NCBI RefSeq assembly: GCF_013407935.1
Contig: NZ_JACBZU010000002.1
Span: 310,001-374,000, forward strand
Length of the DNA stretch: 64,000 bases
Direction of reading: 5' to 3'
Origin: Allomuricauda sp. ARW1Y1
GTDB lineage: Bacteria; Bacteroidota; Bacteroidia; Flavobacteriales; Flavobacteriaceae
The position numbers were made by a program, and so were the translations under genes. Under the pieces are notes generated by a model. That model had not been told where the DNA came from and searched no databases. It was given only the letters and a program-made list of their open reading frames with translations. Shown here piece after piece: positions 45,325-54,057 of the stretch (its first letter is position 1; every line of letters starts with the position of its first letter).

Positions 45325-45948
45325 CTATTTACCACAGTTCTCCAGGACTTCTTTGGCCCTTTCCTCTCCCCATGTAGGGTAAAACGGTGTTTCGGAATTA
45401 AAGGTAGCAAAAAGTTCCAAGGCCCTTTCCACATCCTTGCAATAGGGAGTGGTATCCTTGCCAAAATAACGGGCCGAACCCATGTCCCATTCTGCTTTGG
45501 AAAGAATGACCCTTGGGTTTTTTGGGGCGATCTCCAAGGCTTTTTGGTACAGCTGGGCATTTTTTGGGGATAGGGTCATCCCATAGGTTGCACCATCAAA
45601 AGCGATCCAAGCTGTATTGATTAGCGCTTCCTGAATCAACAGTTCCGGATTGTTCGGCGATATGGCCTTGGCCACATCCAAAAATTCCTTGGCCTTTTCC
45701 AACTGGTTGCTCAGTTTGGCTTCGTCCGTTTCCCCAAAAGAAATCAAGGTGTTGATTTGCGACACATAATAATAGGGCAACCATTTATCGGGCTCCGCGG
45801 TTGCGATGCGCTCAAAAAGATGCGAGGCTTCCATCATTTTTTGGTCTTCCCATAAGGCAAAGGCCTTTTCCATTCCTTTGGAATATCGGTCTTGGGCATT
45901 TGCGAAGGATACGGCCAAAAATACTGCGGCCAAAAATAGTTTTTTCAT
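45325..45948 (-). CDS. Exported TPR-like protein heading the kinase operon
   Basis: 207 residues with a signal peptide (about 1-18, SFANAQ). Helical repeats resembling TPRs cover the mature part (MMEASHLFERIATAEPDKW, LSNQLEKAKEFLDVAKAISP, NAQLYQKALEIAPKNPRVI) and two cysteines lie near the C terminus. It ends 6 bp before the kinase start and likely works in the periplasm with the kinase or the 2TM proteins. The function is not known. Confidence 0.82.
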   Translation of the reverse strand: MKKLFLAAVFLAVSFANAQDRYSKGMEKAFALWEDQKMMEASHLFERIATAEPDKWLPYYYVSQINTLISFGETDEAKLSNQLEKAKEFLDVAKAISPNNPELLIQEALINTAWIAFDGATYGMTLSPKNAQLYQKALEIAPKNPRVILSKAEWDMGSARYFGKDTTPYCKDVERALELFATFNSETPFYPTWGEERAKEVLENCGK

Positions 45949-46129
45949 GACTGTTCTTTTTTGATGCTGGATGAGTTCCAGGATTGATTATTGATGCTAC
46001 AAAGATGAATTCACCCAGGTGCCCACCAAAAGAAGTTTTACCGAACTGTAAAGATTCAAGGATGAACCGTAATCCATACCATGTTTAATGTATAATTTAG
46101 CCTTATCATCAATTATTGAATCCATACTT

Positions 46130-46741
46130 ATGTACATTCCACCACATTACCAAAATCACAATAGCGAAGAAGTCAAGGAATTTATCAAACAAAATAGTTT
46201 TGGTATTCTCATCAATGTCATGGAAAACAAACCTTGGGGCACCCATATTCCCTTGGAACTGGAGCAGGATGAGCATGGATACGATGTTTTGGTCGGGCAT
46301 ATAGCCAAAGCCAACCCGCAATGGAAGTATTTTAAGGACGAAAGTGAAGTCCTTTGTATTTTCAACGGTCCACATGCCTATGTGTCCTCCTCGTGGTACA
46401 AGGAAGAAGAGGTGCCCACTTGGAACTACGTTGCCGTGCATGTGTATGGCACGCTAAGGGTATTGACCCAGGAAGAAACTATGGCCTCGATGTATCGATT
46501 GGTGAACAAATACGAGAAAAACTCCAAAAATCCCATCTCCTTGGATGATATGTCTCCACAAACGCTTCGCCAAGTAAAAGGTGTGGTCGGTTTCGAGATA
46601 CGCATATCCGACATTCAGGCCACTTACAAACTTTCACAGACCCGCGCAGCGGACCATGCAACCATCATATCGGAGCTAAAGGAACGCCCCGACTCGGGGA
46701 GCCAGGGCGTTGCGTCTTTGATGCAAAACAACAAAGAGTAA
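46130..46741 (+). CDS. PaiB-type FMN-binding protein (transcriptional regulator family)
   Basis: 203 residues from the ATG at 46130, chosen because PaiB proteins start MYIPPHY; an upstream ATG at 46088 adds 14 unrelated residues. The split-barrel flavin-reductase-like fold shows GILINVMENKPWGTHIPLEL, GHIAKANPQWKYF, VLCIFNGPHAYVSSSWY and VPTWNYVAVHVYGTLRV. B. subtilis PaiB represses sporulation and protease genes; many homologues are only FMN-binding proteins, so a regulatory role here is unproven. It diverges from the TPR/kinase operon. Confidence 0.9.
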   Translation: MYIPPHYQNHNSEEVKEFIKQNSFGILINVMENKPWGTHIPLELEQDEHGYDVLVGHIAKANPQWKYFKDESEVLCIFNGPHAYVSSSWYKEEEVPTWNYVAVHVYGTLRVLTQEETMASMYRLVNKYEKNSKNPISLDDMSPQTLRQVKGVVGFEIRISDIQATYKLSQTRAADHATIISELKERPDSGSQGVASLMQNNKE

Positions 46742-46746
46742 AGGTC

Positions 46747-48534
46747 TCATTCAATATCTTGGAAAATGGCGTCTGCCCAATTGGCATACCTTGAATTTTC
46801 CACGTGCATAATCCATATTTCATCTTGGTATTTTCCTTTCATTTTGGATTGATAGGCTTGATAGGCCAATTCATTCTCTTCAAATTTGGCCAAATACACG
46901 TAGTTGAGTCCGTTTTCGGGGTTCTTGAAGTATTGCGCCTCCAACCCTTGGCGCTTTAATTCTTCCATAAAGTTTTTAAGGTAGGTCTCGTTCTTGAAGA
47001 CATTGGCCACAATGTAGTGCCCTTGCCCCACACCTTCCAAACTAATGTATTTTTCAATTGGTTTAAAGGCACCTCCATGGAAAGTCCCTTCTTCTTTAGG
47101 TGTAGTGGCAGTACCAGCCTTTTTGGCGTTCTGGGCCAAAGCGGTATTCATGGAGTTTTCAATGGAATTGTACACCGAGTCCAATTGCTGGCTATCCACC
47201 GTATATAATTTTTGTGCCTTGGCTTTGATATCGGGAATGTCATCGCCGTTGTGGCGTTTTACCAATCGCATCACCATTTCAAAGCGTTTTTCCATATCCT
47301 CTTCCCTGCTCTGCTTCATGGAATCCATTTTGTAGAGTAAGTCGTCGATTACGGCATAGCTATCCTCTTGCTCTTGCTGCAGTTGGGCTATACGCTCCTC
47401 CCAGTAGGCTCTATCTTCTTGATTTGTAGGTCTCAAGGTAGTCTTTGCATCCAGCTTACTGTTCGTTTCGGTTTTCTTCGTTTCTTCACCAGCATCGGCC
47501 ACGGTAGTATTTTCCAACTTTTTCTCCTCATCTTCGTTGGAAACCATAAAGGTGTTCTTGGACAAATTGGGCACAAAGGAATAGGCAATCGAAATTTCAT
47601 GGGTGACCCCTAAATTGGCAATACTGTTGTTTAGGCTCTTCTCAAAATTATAGCCAAAGGACAACCTTTGGTTCAAGTTAAAACCCGTTCCTGCCGAAGC
47701 GCCATAAAATTGGTCATATCCACCTTGTATCCATCCCAATTTGGGGAGATCAAAAATAACACCTCCTCCAAAAATCGCGTCCTCACCGCCCTCAAACCGA
47801 ACACGTGCCAAAGGCATTAAACGGGCATCTTCAAAAATCCCGTTGCCATTTTCCAGTTCTTTTACGTATTGAATATGACCCGAAAAGGTTTTCTGGTTGA
47901 AGTTGGTCAAAGATTCACCTGACCTTAAATTGAAATCCACCAGATTTTGGGCAAAGACGCCAAAATCAAAACTTCCTATGCTCAAATTTAGCCCAGGCTG
48001 AAAGGACAGAATGGAACTTTCGCTTGCCTCATTGAGTACGGGGTCGTCCTCCAAGGCAACGGCCCTGCTAGGATCAAAGCTACTGACATAATAGGGAATG
48101 TTGACTCCAAACGTTAGGCTGCTCTCTTCTCCCAATCGGATACCGTGGGAATAGTTGGCCATCAAACCTAGATTGGAAATGACACCTTCTCTCTGGTTAT
48201 AAAGGCTAAAGCCTAGGCCAACCCTATCGCTCAATCTACCACTATAACTCAAAAAGTAATTCTGGCGGTTGTTATCGAAATCAGCACCCTGGCTTCGATG
48301 AAAAAAATTGATGTACGATTTATCCTCCCGAATCGATGAAAACGTAGGATTGATCAAAAACCTATTAAACTTCAATAGATTTTGAAACGGGACATCGTAA
48401 CTTACATAAGGGTTGTTTTCTTCCTGTGCCTGAATGGGAAGGCCAAGAAAAAGAACGATCAAGAACGCATAAAGGTAGCGTTCAACTTGGGACGGGAATG
48501 CAGTTTGGGGAAACTGGGGTAGTTTTATCTCCAT
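46747..48534 (-). CDS. PorP/SprF-family type IX secretion membrane protein with C-terminal SPOR-like domain
   Basis: About 595 residues from the ATG at 48534 (an ATG at 48582 is possible). The signal segment is YLYAFLIVLFLGLPIQAQ. The PorP/SprF barrel follows (NRFLINPTFSSIREDKSYINFF, by its core FLINPTFSSI; RVGLGFSLYNQREGVISNLG; GWIQGGYDQFYGASAGTG). A low-complexity Glu/Lys/Thr linker with a coiled coil (residues about 345-470) leads to an SPOR-like end (GQGHYIVANVFKNETYLKNF). PorP/SprF proteins cap type IX-secreted gliding adhesins; no adhesin gene is adjacent here. Confidence 0.88.
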   Translation of the reverse strand: MEIKLPQFPQTAFPSQVERYLYAFLIVLFLGLPIQAQEENNPYVSYDVPFQNLLKFNRFLINPTFSSIREDKSYINFFHRSQGADFDNNRQNYFLSYSGRLSDRVGLGFSLYNQREGVISNLGLMANYSHGIRLGEESSLTFGVNIPYYVSSFDPSRAVALEDDPVLNEASESSILSFQPGLNLSIGSFDFGVFAQNLVDFNLRSGESLTNFNQKTFSGHIQYVKELENGNGIFEDARLMPLARVRFEGGEDAIFGGGVIFDLPKLGWIQGGYDQFYGASAGTGFNLNQRLSFGYNFEKSLNNSIANLGVTHEISIAYSFVPNLSKNTFMVSNEDEEKKLENTTVADAGEETKKTETNSKLDAKTTLRPTNQEDRAYWEERIAQLQQEQEDSYAVIDDLLYKMDSMKQSREEDMEKRFEMVMRLVKRHNGDDIPDIKAKAQKLYTVDSQQLDSVYNSIENSMNTALAQNAKKAGTATTPKEEGTFHGGAFKPIEKYISLEGVGQGHYIVANVFKNETYLKNFMEELKRQGLEAQYFKNPENGLNYVYLAKFEENELAYQAYQSKMKGKYQDEIWIMHVENSRYANWADAIFQDIE

Positions 48535-48773
48535 AGCCGATTGGAATTTGTAGGTTAAGGTGCCTGATGGGAACAGGCGCATCTATTTTTAAGTTCTTCA
48601 TTTGCAAGATTTGGGACCTTGTAAGAAATTTACCACTAAATTATAATGTAAAACTAAATATTTTCTCGACCAACCGGTAATTTTTTCGTTGAACGGCATA
48701 CCCAATTGACGGATAAAGTGTTTGGATCCATAGAAATAGGGTTTCAATGGATCAATGCGATTTTAATTAGATC

Positions 48774-48781
48774 TATTTTTG
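48774..48781 (+). promoter_or_regulatory. Candidate -7 promoter box of the GNAT gene
   Basis: TATTTTTG matches the Bacteroidota -7 consensus TAnnTTTG and lies 28 bp before the ATG at 48810. The -33 TTTG is poor. The rest of 48535-48773 shows no gene. Confidence 0.4.
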
Positions 48782-48809
48782 AGTACAAAACCTCTGAAAA
48801 TCTCCCAAA

Positions 48810-49283
48810 ATGAACACAATTGTCAGTATAATCCCCTATTCGGATGCCTATCAAGACGCATTTAGACAACTCAACGAGGAATGGATCGTGAAATATTTTG
48901 AGTTGGAAGAGATGGACAAGCGAGCACTGAACCATCCCAAAGAATATATTTTGGACAAGGGAGGTTATATCGCCGTAGCACTATGGGAGGGCTTGGCCGT
49001 TGGCGTCTGTGCCCTGATTCCCTGTTCCCATGAAGGTTACGATTTTGAGCTCTCCAAAATGGGAGTATCCCCGAAAGCACAGGGAAAGGGCATTGGAAAG
49101 CTGTTAGGGGAACATATCATCGCCAAAGCAAAGGAATTGGGAGCTAAAAAACTGTTTTTGGAAAGCAACCGAAAACTGGGCCCTGCCCTATCCCTTTACA
49201 AAAAGCTGGGCTTTCGCGAAATGACCCAAATTGCATCGCCTTACAGCAGGAGTGATATTCAAATGGAGCTAAACATCAACTGA
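48810..49283 (+). CDS. GNAT family N-acetyltransferase
   Basis: 157 residues. The acetyl-CoA-binding motif A is KMGVSPKAQGKGIGKLLGEH (Q-x-x-G-x-G), followed by LGAKKLFLESNRKLGPALSLY and LGFREM, the typical motif-B region. The N terminus MNTIVSIIPYSDAYQDAFRQ is like small-molecule GNATs. It transfers an acetyl group to an unknown amine. It is monocistronic, with a TAnnTTTG-like box upstream. Confidence 0.92.
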   Translation: MNTIVSIIPYSDAYQDAFRQLNEEWIVKYFELEEMDKRALNHPKEYILDKGGYIAVALWEGLAVGVCALIPCSHEGYDFELSKMGVSPKAQGKGIGKLLGEHIIAKAKELGAKKLFLESNRKLGPALSLYKKLGFREMTQIASPYSRSDIQMELNIN

Positions 49284-49403
49284 ACCCTACCCATTTAGCA
49301 GGGGAAGTTGTACAAATCCCCGCCCAAAGAAAGGTTTAATCGTTTTTCCTGTCATATATCACTAAAAATGAGTACCTTATAAAGACACTTTAAACTTTTC
49401 GCC

Positions 49404-49826
49404 ATGGGTCTCATCAAAAAGCTCAATAAATGGGCAAATGCCCATACCTATCTCTTACTCGACCTTGTTCGGGTCTTGCTGGGCGTTGTCTTTTTCGTAA
49501 AAGGTATCGAATTCATGAACAATTACCAAGAGATGGAACGGCTCGCAAGTCCTTTTCAGGAGTGGCCGGGCGGTATGATTTTTCTACATTATTTAATTCC
49601 GGCCCACTTTGTGGGGGGATTGCTGATTGTTGTGGGATTGCTTACACGTTGGGCGGCCATTGCACAATTGCCCATCCTACTGGGGGCCATCCTCACCAAT
49701 TTTTTGGGCCAGATGGACACCAATAACCTTATGCTGGCCATTATTGTACTGCTGACCACGCTCTTTTTTGCAGTATACGGTTCGGGAAAACATTCGGTGG
49801 ACTATTACTTGAAAATGCAGCAGTGA
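49404..49826 (+). CDS. DoxX family membrane protein
   Basis: 140 residues with four membrane segments (about 14-32, 52-72, 78-96, 100-125). The first segment has LLLDLVRVLLGVVFFVKGIE and the second begins ALFLHYLIPAHFVGGLLIVVG-like sequence, here LIPAHFVGGLLIVVG. DoxX proteins relate to quinol oxidase subunits and redox homeostasis, but most family members have no proven role. It converges with the TonB-receptor gene with only one base between the stops. Confidence 0.9.
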   Translation: MGLIKKLNKWANAHTYLLLDLVRVLLGVVFFVKGIEFMNNYQEMERLASPFQEWPGGMIFLHYLIPAHFVGGLLIVVGLLTRWAAIAQLPILLGAILTNFLGQMDTNNLMLAIIVLLTTLFFAVYGSGKHSVDYYLKMQQ

Positions 49827-49827
49827 C

Positions 49828-51993
49828 CTATAAATTATCCAGTTGATTGCTTTTTCCATCGGTACTGATGGTCCAGAAAAACCCAACGAAGAAAAAACTG
49901 TCCGCTGGTGGAGTAATGGCCCTTCTATCAAAAACCCCATCAGAATTAGGTGTATTGGCGTACTGATAGTTACTGATATTATTGGTGCCCAATACATTGT
50001 TCACCGAAAAGTAGAGTATTTTTTGTTGGTCTATCAAATAAGCCCAGTTAAAGCTCAAGTTGCTAAAAGACCTTGTTCGTTCCCCCATAAAATCTGCGGT
50101 ATTGGGGTTATTATAGGGTCTCCCCGTTGCATAGGCATAAGAAAAACCAATTTGTGACCTCAAATCGTTCACCCAATATTTGGTAACCAACGATAGGTTA
50201 TGTTTTGGCGCAAAATTAGGTGTGGCCCTTTCCGGAAAGTTCCTGTACTGTCTTTCCGTATCCAAATAGGAGTAGGATGCCCAATAATCCAAGTTTTCAA
50301 TGCTTTTGCTGTCCCTCCAAAATATATCGATTCCCATCGCATAACCATCCCCGGCATTGGAGTATGCGGAATTGAACTGTGGCATTTCGGTATCGAATCG
50401 TACCAATTGGTCATAATCCTTGTAGTAGCCTTCCGCCCTAAAGGTTTTGCCATTGTTGATATATTGATAGTTAAGGATATAATGGGATGCCTTCTCCATG
50501 CCCACATCCGTATTAAACTTCACCACTTCAGTGAGCGGTCGTTGGTAAAAATCTCCATAAGCCAACGAAAATTGCCCATTTTCCCAGGGTTTGTAAGCCA
50601 AGGAAGCCCGTGGGGATACCCTAAATTCCTCCAAGAGACTTGTCTGCTCGGCCCTAACACCTAATTTCATGGCAAATTGATTAGACAAAAAGATGTCGGA
50701 TTCCGCAAAAGCGCCCCAAAGACCATCCACAAAGCCATTCTCGAACTGATTGTTGGCCGCATCCTCGTAGGTTTCGTCGTAATCGGTATGGAAATACTCC
50801 GCCCCAAAACTCAAATCGAACCTATTGCTAAAGTTTTTTCTAGCTTTCAACTTCAGGTGAGAGGAGGTTTCCTTGGTATCGACCTGGTCTTCCATAATGC
50901 CGATATCGTTGGTGTCCCAAGCAACGGAAGCTCCGGAGGTCAGGCTCCAATCATTCTCAAAATAGTACTTGTACGACGCATTGAAGTACAAATTGTTGTT
51001 CTTTAACCGGAATCGCACAAAGTCATCAAAATTGATATCCTCTTGCTCTATATCCAAGTTGGCATGGTTAAACCCAGTGTAAAGCTTGAACATACTTTTT
51101 TCGCCCTTGCTCCGAAACACAGTCTCACCGGAAATGGATTCATACGGACTTATCCATCGCACACCTTGGGTAGAGGGAATCAATTCTTCATAAGGAGAAA
51201 GGTTTATATAATTAATGTTAAGGCTCAGCGATTGTTCTTCGTTCCATATTTTGGTATGTCCGATACCACCTCCTACGCTCATAATGGAAATATCCGTCTG
51301 CTCCTGAACCGGAACATCCGTGGTGTTCAATAATAGTACACTGGAGAGGGCCTGACCATACTCAGCGGAATAGCCCCCTGTACTAAAAGAGATACCCTTG
51401 AACAAAAAAGGTGAAAACCTACCCCGGGTCGGGGTGTTGTTGGCAGTGGCATTAAATGGTTGAAAAACACGGAGCCCATCGATAAAGACTTGGGTTTCAT
51501 CGGCGGTACCACCTCGAACAAACAAGCGGCCGTCCTCGTTCACCGTTGTGGTTCCTGGCAAGGTCTGCAATGCGGCCACAAAGTCCCCAGCGGCACCGGC
51601 GGTGGTCACAATATCCAAAGGCTTCAATACCGACGCCTTGGAATTGTCCCCAGCTTCAAAGGTGCCAGCGGTCAAGGTGACCCCATCCAACGAATTAAAG
51701 GACTCCAACAACTTCACTTCCATATCGGTGAAAAAGGAGATGTCACCAGCCTCATAATGCGTTTCGTAGGATAACATGGAAACCACCAAGGTTTGCATTC
51801 CTTCTTCGGCGGTTTCAAAGGTGAATTTTCCTTGGGCGTCGGAGGAGGCACCATCATAGGTACCCTCCAAATAAATGTTGGCCCCCTCGATTGGATTGTT
51901 CTTGCTATCCGTTACCTTTCCTGAAATGGTATGCTGCGCTAGCACCGTTCCAGAACTAAATAGGATAAGGATGATATAAATGGTATTTTTCAT
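49828..51993 (-). CDS. TonB-dependent outer-membrane receptor with carboxypeptidase-regulatory-like domain
   Basis: 721 residues from the ATG at 51993, which follows the leader AACGAACAGTC and gives signal IILILFSSGTVLAQ. Order: CarboxypepD_reg-like domain (about 23-105; ISGKVTDSKNNPIEGANIYL), plug (about 115-230; LPGTTTVNEDGRLFVRGG; VFIDGLRVFQP), then a 22-strand barrel to the C terminus. It imports a ligand with TonB energy. No SusD partner is adjacent, so a siderophore, cofactor or metal is more likely than a polysaccharide. The family is sure; the ligand is not. Confidence 0.93.
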   Translation of the reverse strand: MKNTIYIILILFSSGTVLAQHTISGKVTDSKNNPIEGANIYLEGTYDGASSDAQGKFTFETAEEGMQTLVVSMLSYETHYEAGDISFFTDMEVKLLESFNSLDGVTLTAGTFEAGDNSKASVLKPLDIVTTAGAAGDFVAALQTLPGTTTVNEDGRLFVRGGTADETQVFIDGLRVFQPFNATANNTPTRGRFSPFLFKGISFSTGGYSAEYGQALSSVLLLNTTDVPVQEQTDISIMSVGGGIGHTKIWNEEQSLSLNINYINLSPYEELIPSTQGVRWISPYESISGETVFRSKGEKSMFKLYTGFNHANLDIEQEDINFDDFVRFRLKNNNLYFNASYKYYFENDWSLTSGASVAWDTNDIGIMEDQVDTKETSSHLKLKARKNFSNRFDLSFGAEYFHTDYDETYEDAANNQFENGFVDGLWGAFAESDIFLSNQFAMKLGVRAEQTSLLEEFRVSPRASLAYKPWENGQFSLAYGDFYQRPLTEVVKFNTDVGMEKASHYILNYQYINNGKTFRAEGYYKDYDQLVRFDTEMPQFNSAYSNAGDGYAMGIDIFWRDSKSIENLDYWASYSYLDTERQYRNFPERATPNFAPKHNLSLVTKYWVNDLRSQIGFSYAYATGRPYNNPNTADFMGERTRSFSNLSFNWAYLIDQQKILYFSVNNVLGTNNISNYQYANTPNSDGVFDRRAITPPADSFFFVGFFWTISTDGKSNQLDNL

Positions 51994-52205
51994 GACTGTT
52001 CGTTTTGTTTGATGGGACAAAAATGCCTCGGTGTTTTCAGCCAAACCAAAACCAAATACCCAGTTGTCGTTTTTTACAACTGAATTGATATGCCATTTTT
52101 CCGTTGCAGTTCACTCCAAAAATTCCACATTTCAGTCAACTTGAATTTGATGTGGCAAGCACATGTAGCAATTTTGGGGCATACAAATCATCAAAAACAA
52201 ATCGT

Positions 52206-52625
52206 ATGAAAACTGTAACACTAGCTTTAAGTTTTTTCTTGGTAAGTATGATCGCCATTGCGCAAGACAACAATGGTGTGGATATTACCGTAACCATCGA
52301 CAATGTACAGAGCAATGAAGGTCAAGTACTTTTGGGACTGCATACCGCCGACACTTTTATGAAAGGTCCGGGAATACAAAATCTGCAAAGCAACATTGAA
52401 GATGGAAAAGTGACCATGACCTTTACCAATGTTGCACCTGGTACATATGCCATAATGGCCCTGCACGATGCCAACGGAAACAAGCGCATGGATTATGAGC
52501 TAAACGGAATGCCCAAAGAAAGCTACGGAATGTCCGGGAACGACATGACGATGGGTCCGCCGAACTTCAACAGCGCCCAATTCCAGGTCGCCAATGAGAA
52601 TTTGGAGCTCAATATCCGGTTCTAA
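52206..52625 (+). CDS. DUF2141 family exported protein
   Basis: 139 residues from the ATG at 52206, chosen over an upstream TTG because it begins a clean signal peptide (to IAIAQ). The domain shows DITVTIDNVQSNEGQVLLGL, VAPGTYAIMALHDANGNKRM and MDYELNGMPKESYGMSG, the DUF2141 signature. The function is unknown; it is often next to TonB receptors, and here it diverges from one. It has its own terminator. Confidence 0.9.
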   Translation: MKTVTLALSFFLVSMIAIAQDNNGVDITVTIDNVQSNEGQVLLGLHTADTFMKGPGIQNLQSNIEDGKVTMTFTNVAPGTYAIMALHDANGNKRMDYELNGMPKESYGMSGNDMTMGPPNFNSAQFQVANENLELNIRF

Positions 52626-52649
52626 TAAAAGTAACCAAACATTAATCGA

Positions 52650-52679
52650 AGGCCTGCCATAGTGCAGGCTTTTGTTTTA
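52650..52679 (+). terminator. Intrinsic terminator after the DUF2141 gene
   Basis: Stem GCCTGC with GCAGGC around a six-base loop, then TTTTGTTTT. Confidence 0.82.
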
Positions 52680-52763
52680 GGACCACTGTAATTCACGATT
52701 CCTGATTTTCTATAGATTAGACTGATGGTTTTTCATACTTTTATGTCCTAAACTTATTATTGG

Positions 52764-53705
52764 ATGACCATTACCCAGCTACAATATGTCTTGGCCGTAG
52801 CGGAGCACAAGAATTTCACCTTGGCCGCAGAGAAAAGTTTTGTGACGCAGCCTACCTTGAGCATGCAGGTTCAAAAGTTGGAGGACGAACTCGATGTTCT
52901 CATTTTTGACCGAAGCAAAAAGCCCATCACCATTACGGAAGTCGGAAAAAAAATCGTGGCGCAGGCCAAAAATATTGTTGCAGAAGCAGAACGCATCAAA
53001 GACATCGTAGATCAAGACAAAGGTTACATCGGTGGGGACTACACCCTGGGCATCATTCCAACGGTAATGCCCACCCTGCTCCCCATGTTTTTGAACGCTT
53101 TCATCAAAAAATATCCAAAGGTCAACCTTATTATCAAGGAGCAGTCCACCCAAACCATGATCAAAAACATCTTGGACGGCCATTTGGATGCAGGGATTGC
53201 GGCTACCCCCCTAGAAATTGAATTTATTAAGGAACGCCCCCTTTATTATGAGCCTTTTGTGGGCTATGTGCCCAAAAACCACCGTTTGGCTTCCGAAGAA
53301 TTGTTGACCACCGAGCACTTGGACGTAAGCGATGTGCTTTTACTCCAAGATGGCCATTGTTTTCGTGAAGGGGTGATTAACCTTTGTAAGGCATCCCAGA
53401 ACCTACGTGGCGAACATTTTAAGATAGAAAGCGGCAGTTTTGAAACTTTGGTAAGTTTGGCCGATGAGGGCATGGGCATGACCCTGCTTCCCTATCTGAA
53501 CACGCTGCATTTGGACAAGGAAAAAAGGGTGAACCTAAAAACCTTCAAAAATCCGGTACCCGCTAGGGAAATAAGTATGATCTACCACAAGAGCGAGCTT
53601 AAAATACAGATTACGGATGCACTCCGGGAAGTCATTTCGAGCATTGTTCGGGGCGCGATTGCCTTTCAGGATGTAAAGATCATCAGCCCTTTGGCCAAAA
53701 ATTAA
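52764..53705 (+). CDS. oxyR: OxyR-type LysR regulator of peroxide response
   Basis: 313 residues. The LysR helix-turn-helix is at the N terminus (FTLAAEKSFVTQPTLSMQVQ). The redox pair is at the exact positions of E. coli OxyR: Cys199 in QDGHCFREG and Cys208 in INLCKAS, so peroxide sensing by a disulfide is well supported. The remaining substrate-binding domain shows the usual ADEGMGMTLLPYL. It activates catalase and peroxiredoxin genes in other bacteria; none is in this window. Confidence 0.95.
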   Translation: MTITQLQYVLAVAEHKNFTLAAEKSFVTQPTLSMQVQKLEDELDVLIFDRSKKPITITEVGKKIVAQAKNIVAEAERIKDIVDQDKGYIGGDYTLGIIPTVMPTLLPMFLNAFIKKYPKVNLIIKEQSTQTMIKNILDGHLDAGIAATPLEIEFIKERPLYYEPFVGYVPKNHRLASEELLTTEHLDVSDVLLLQDGHCFREGVINLCKASQNLRGEHFKIESGSFETLVSLADEGMGMTLLPYLNTLHLDKEKRVNLKTFKNPVPAREISMIYHKSELKIQITDALREVISSIVRGAIAFQDVKIISPLAKN

Positions 53706-53729
53706 AAGAGCCGCTTTTCAGCGGCTCTT
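53706..53729. terminator. Bidirectional terminator between oxyR and a small gene
   Basis: Stem GAGCCGC with GCGGCTC around TTTTCA. On the minus strand the stem is followed by TTTT, which best fits the end of the small gene at 53740. On the plus strand the T-run is weak. Confidence 0.7.
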
Positions 53730-53739
53730 CGGTTCGTGT

Positions 53740-53937
53740 TTAAGTTTTCAATAGTAATAACGTTGATCGCAATTCTGGTTTGTCCACAATATAAAATTGC
53801 AACCAGATTTTTAGCTCTTCCACTTCATTGGGCAATAGTCTCGTAATTGCCTTTTGAAGTTCCCTAGCAAAAAGTTTAGCATCAAAACTCACCTTTTGCA
53901 GGACAGTTTTGGTGTATTCCAACATAGCTCTAGGCAT
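53740..53937 (-). CDS. Small conserved cytoplasmic protein
   Basis: 65 residues from the ATG at 53937; a TTG at 53961 would add eight residues. It has no signal or membrane segment and is strongly helical: MPRAMLEYTKTVLQKVSF, then LFARELQKAITRLLPNEVEE and LKIWLQFYIVDKPEL. I recall similar small proteins as conserved hypotheticals in Flavobacteriia, but know no function. Terminator placement after the stop and normal codon use support that it is real. Confidence 0.75.
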   Translation of the reverse strand: MPRAMLEYTKTVLQKVSFDAKLFARELQKAITRLLPNEVEELKIWLQFYIVDKPELRSTLLLLKT

Positions 53938-54057
53938 AATAATTTGATTAAATTGGGTCAATAGGTTGTGTTCTAAATTAGCAAAAAAGCCGTTTAAAAA
54001 ACTTAACTTCCAGTTAAAAAATAAATATCTTGTTGTTAAAATCGATGAAGGCCTCCC

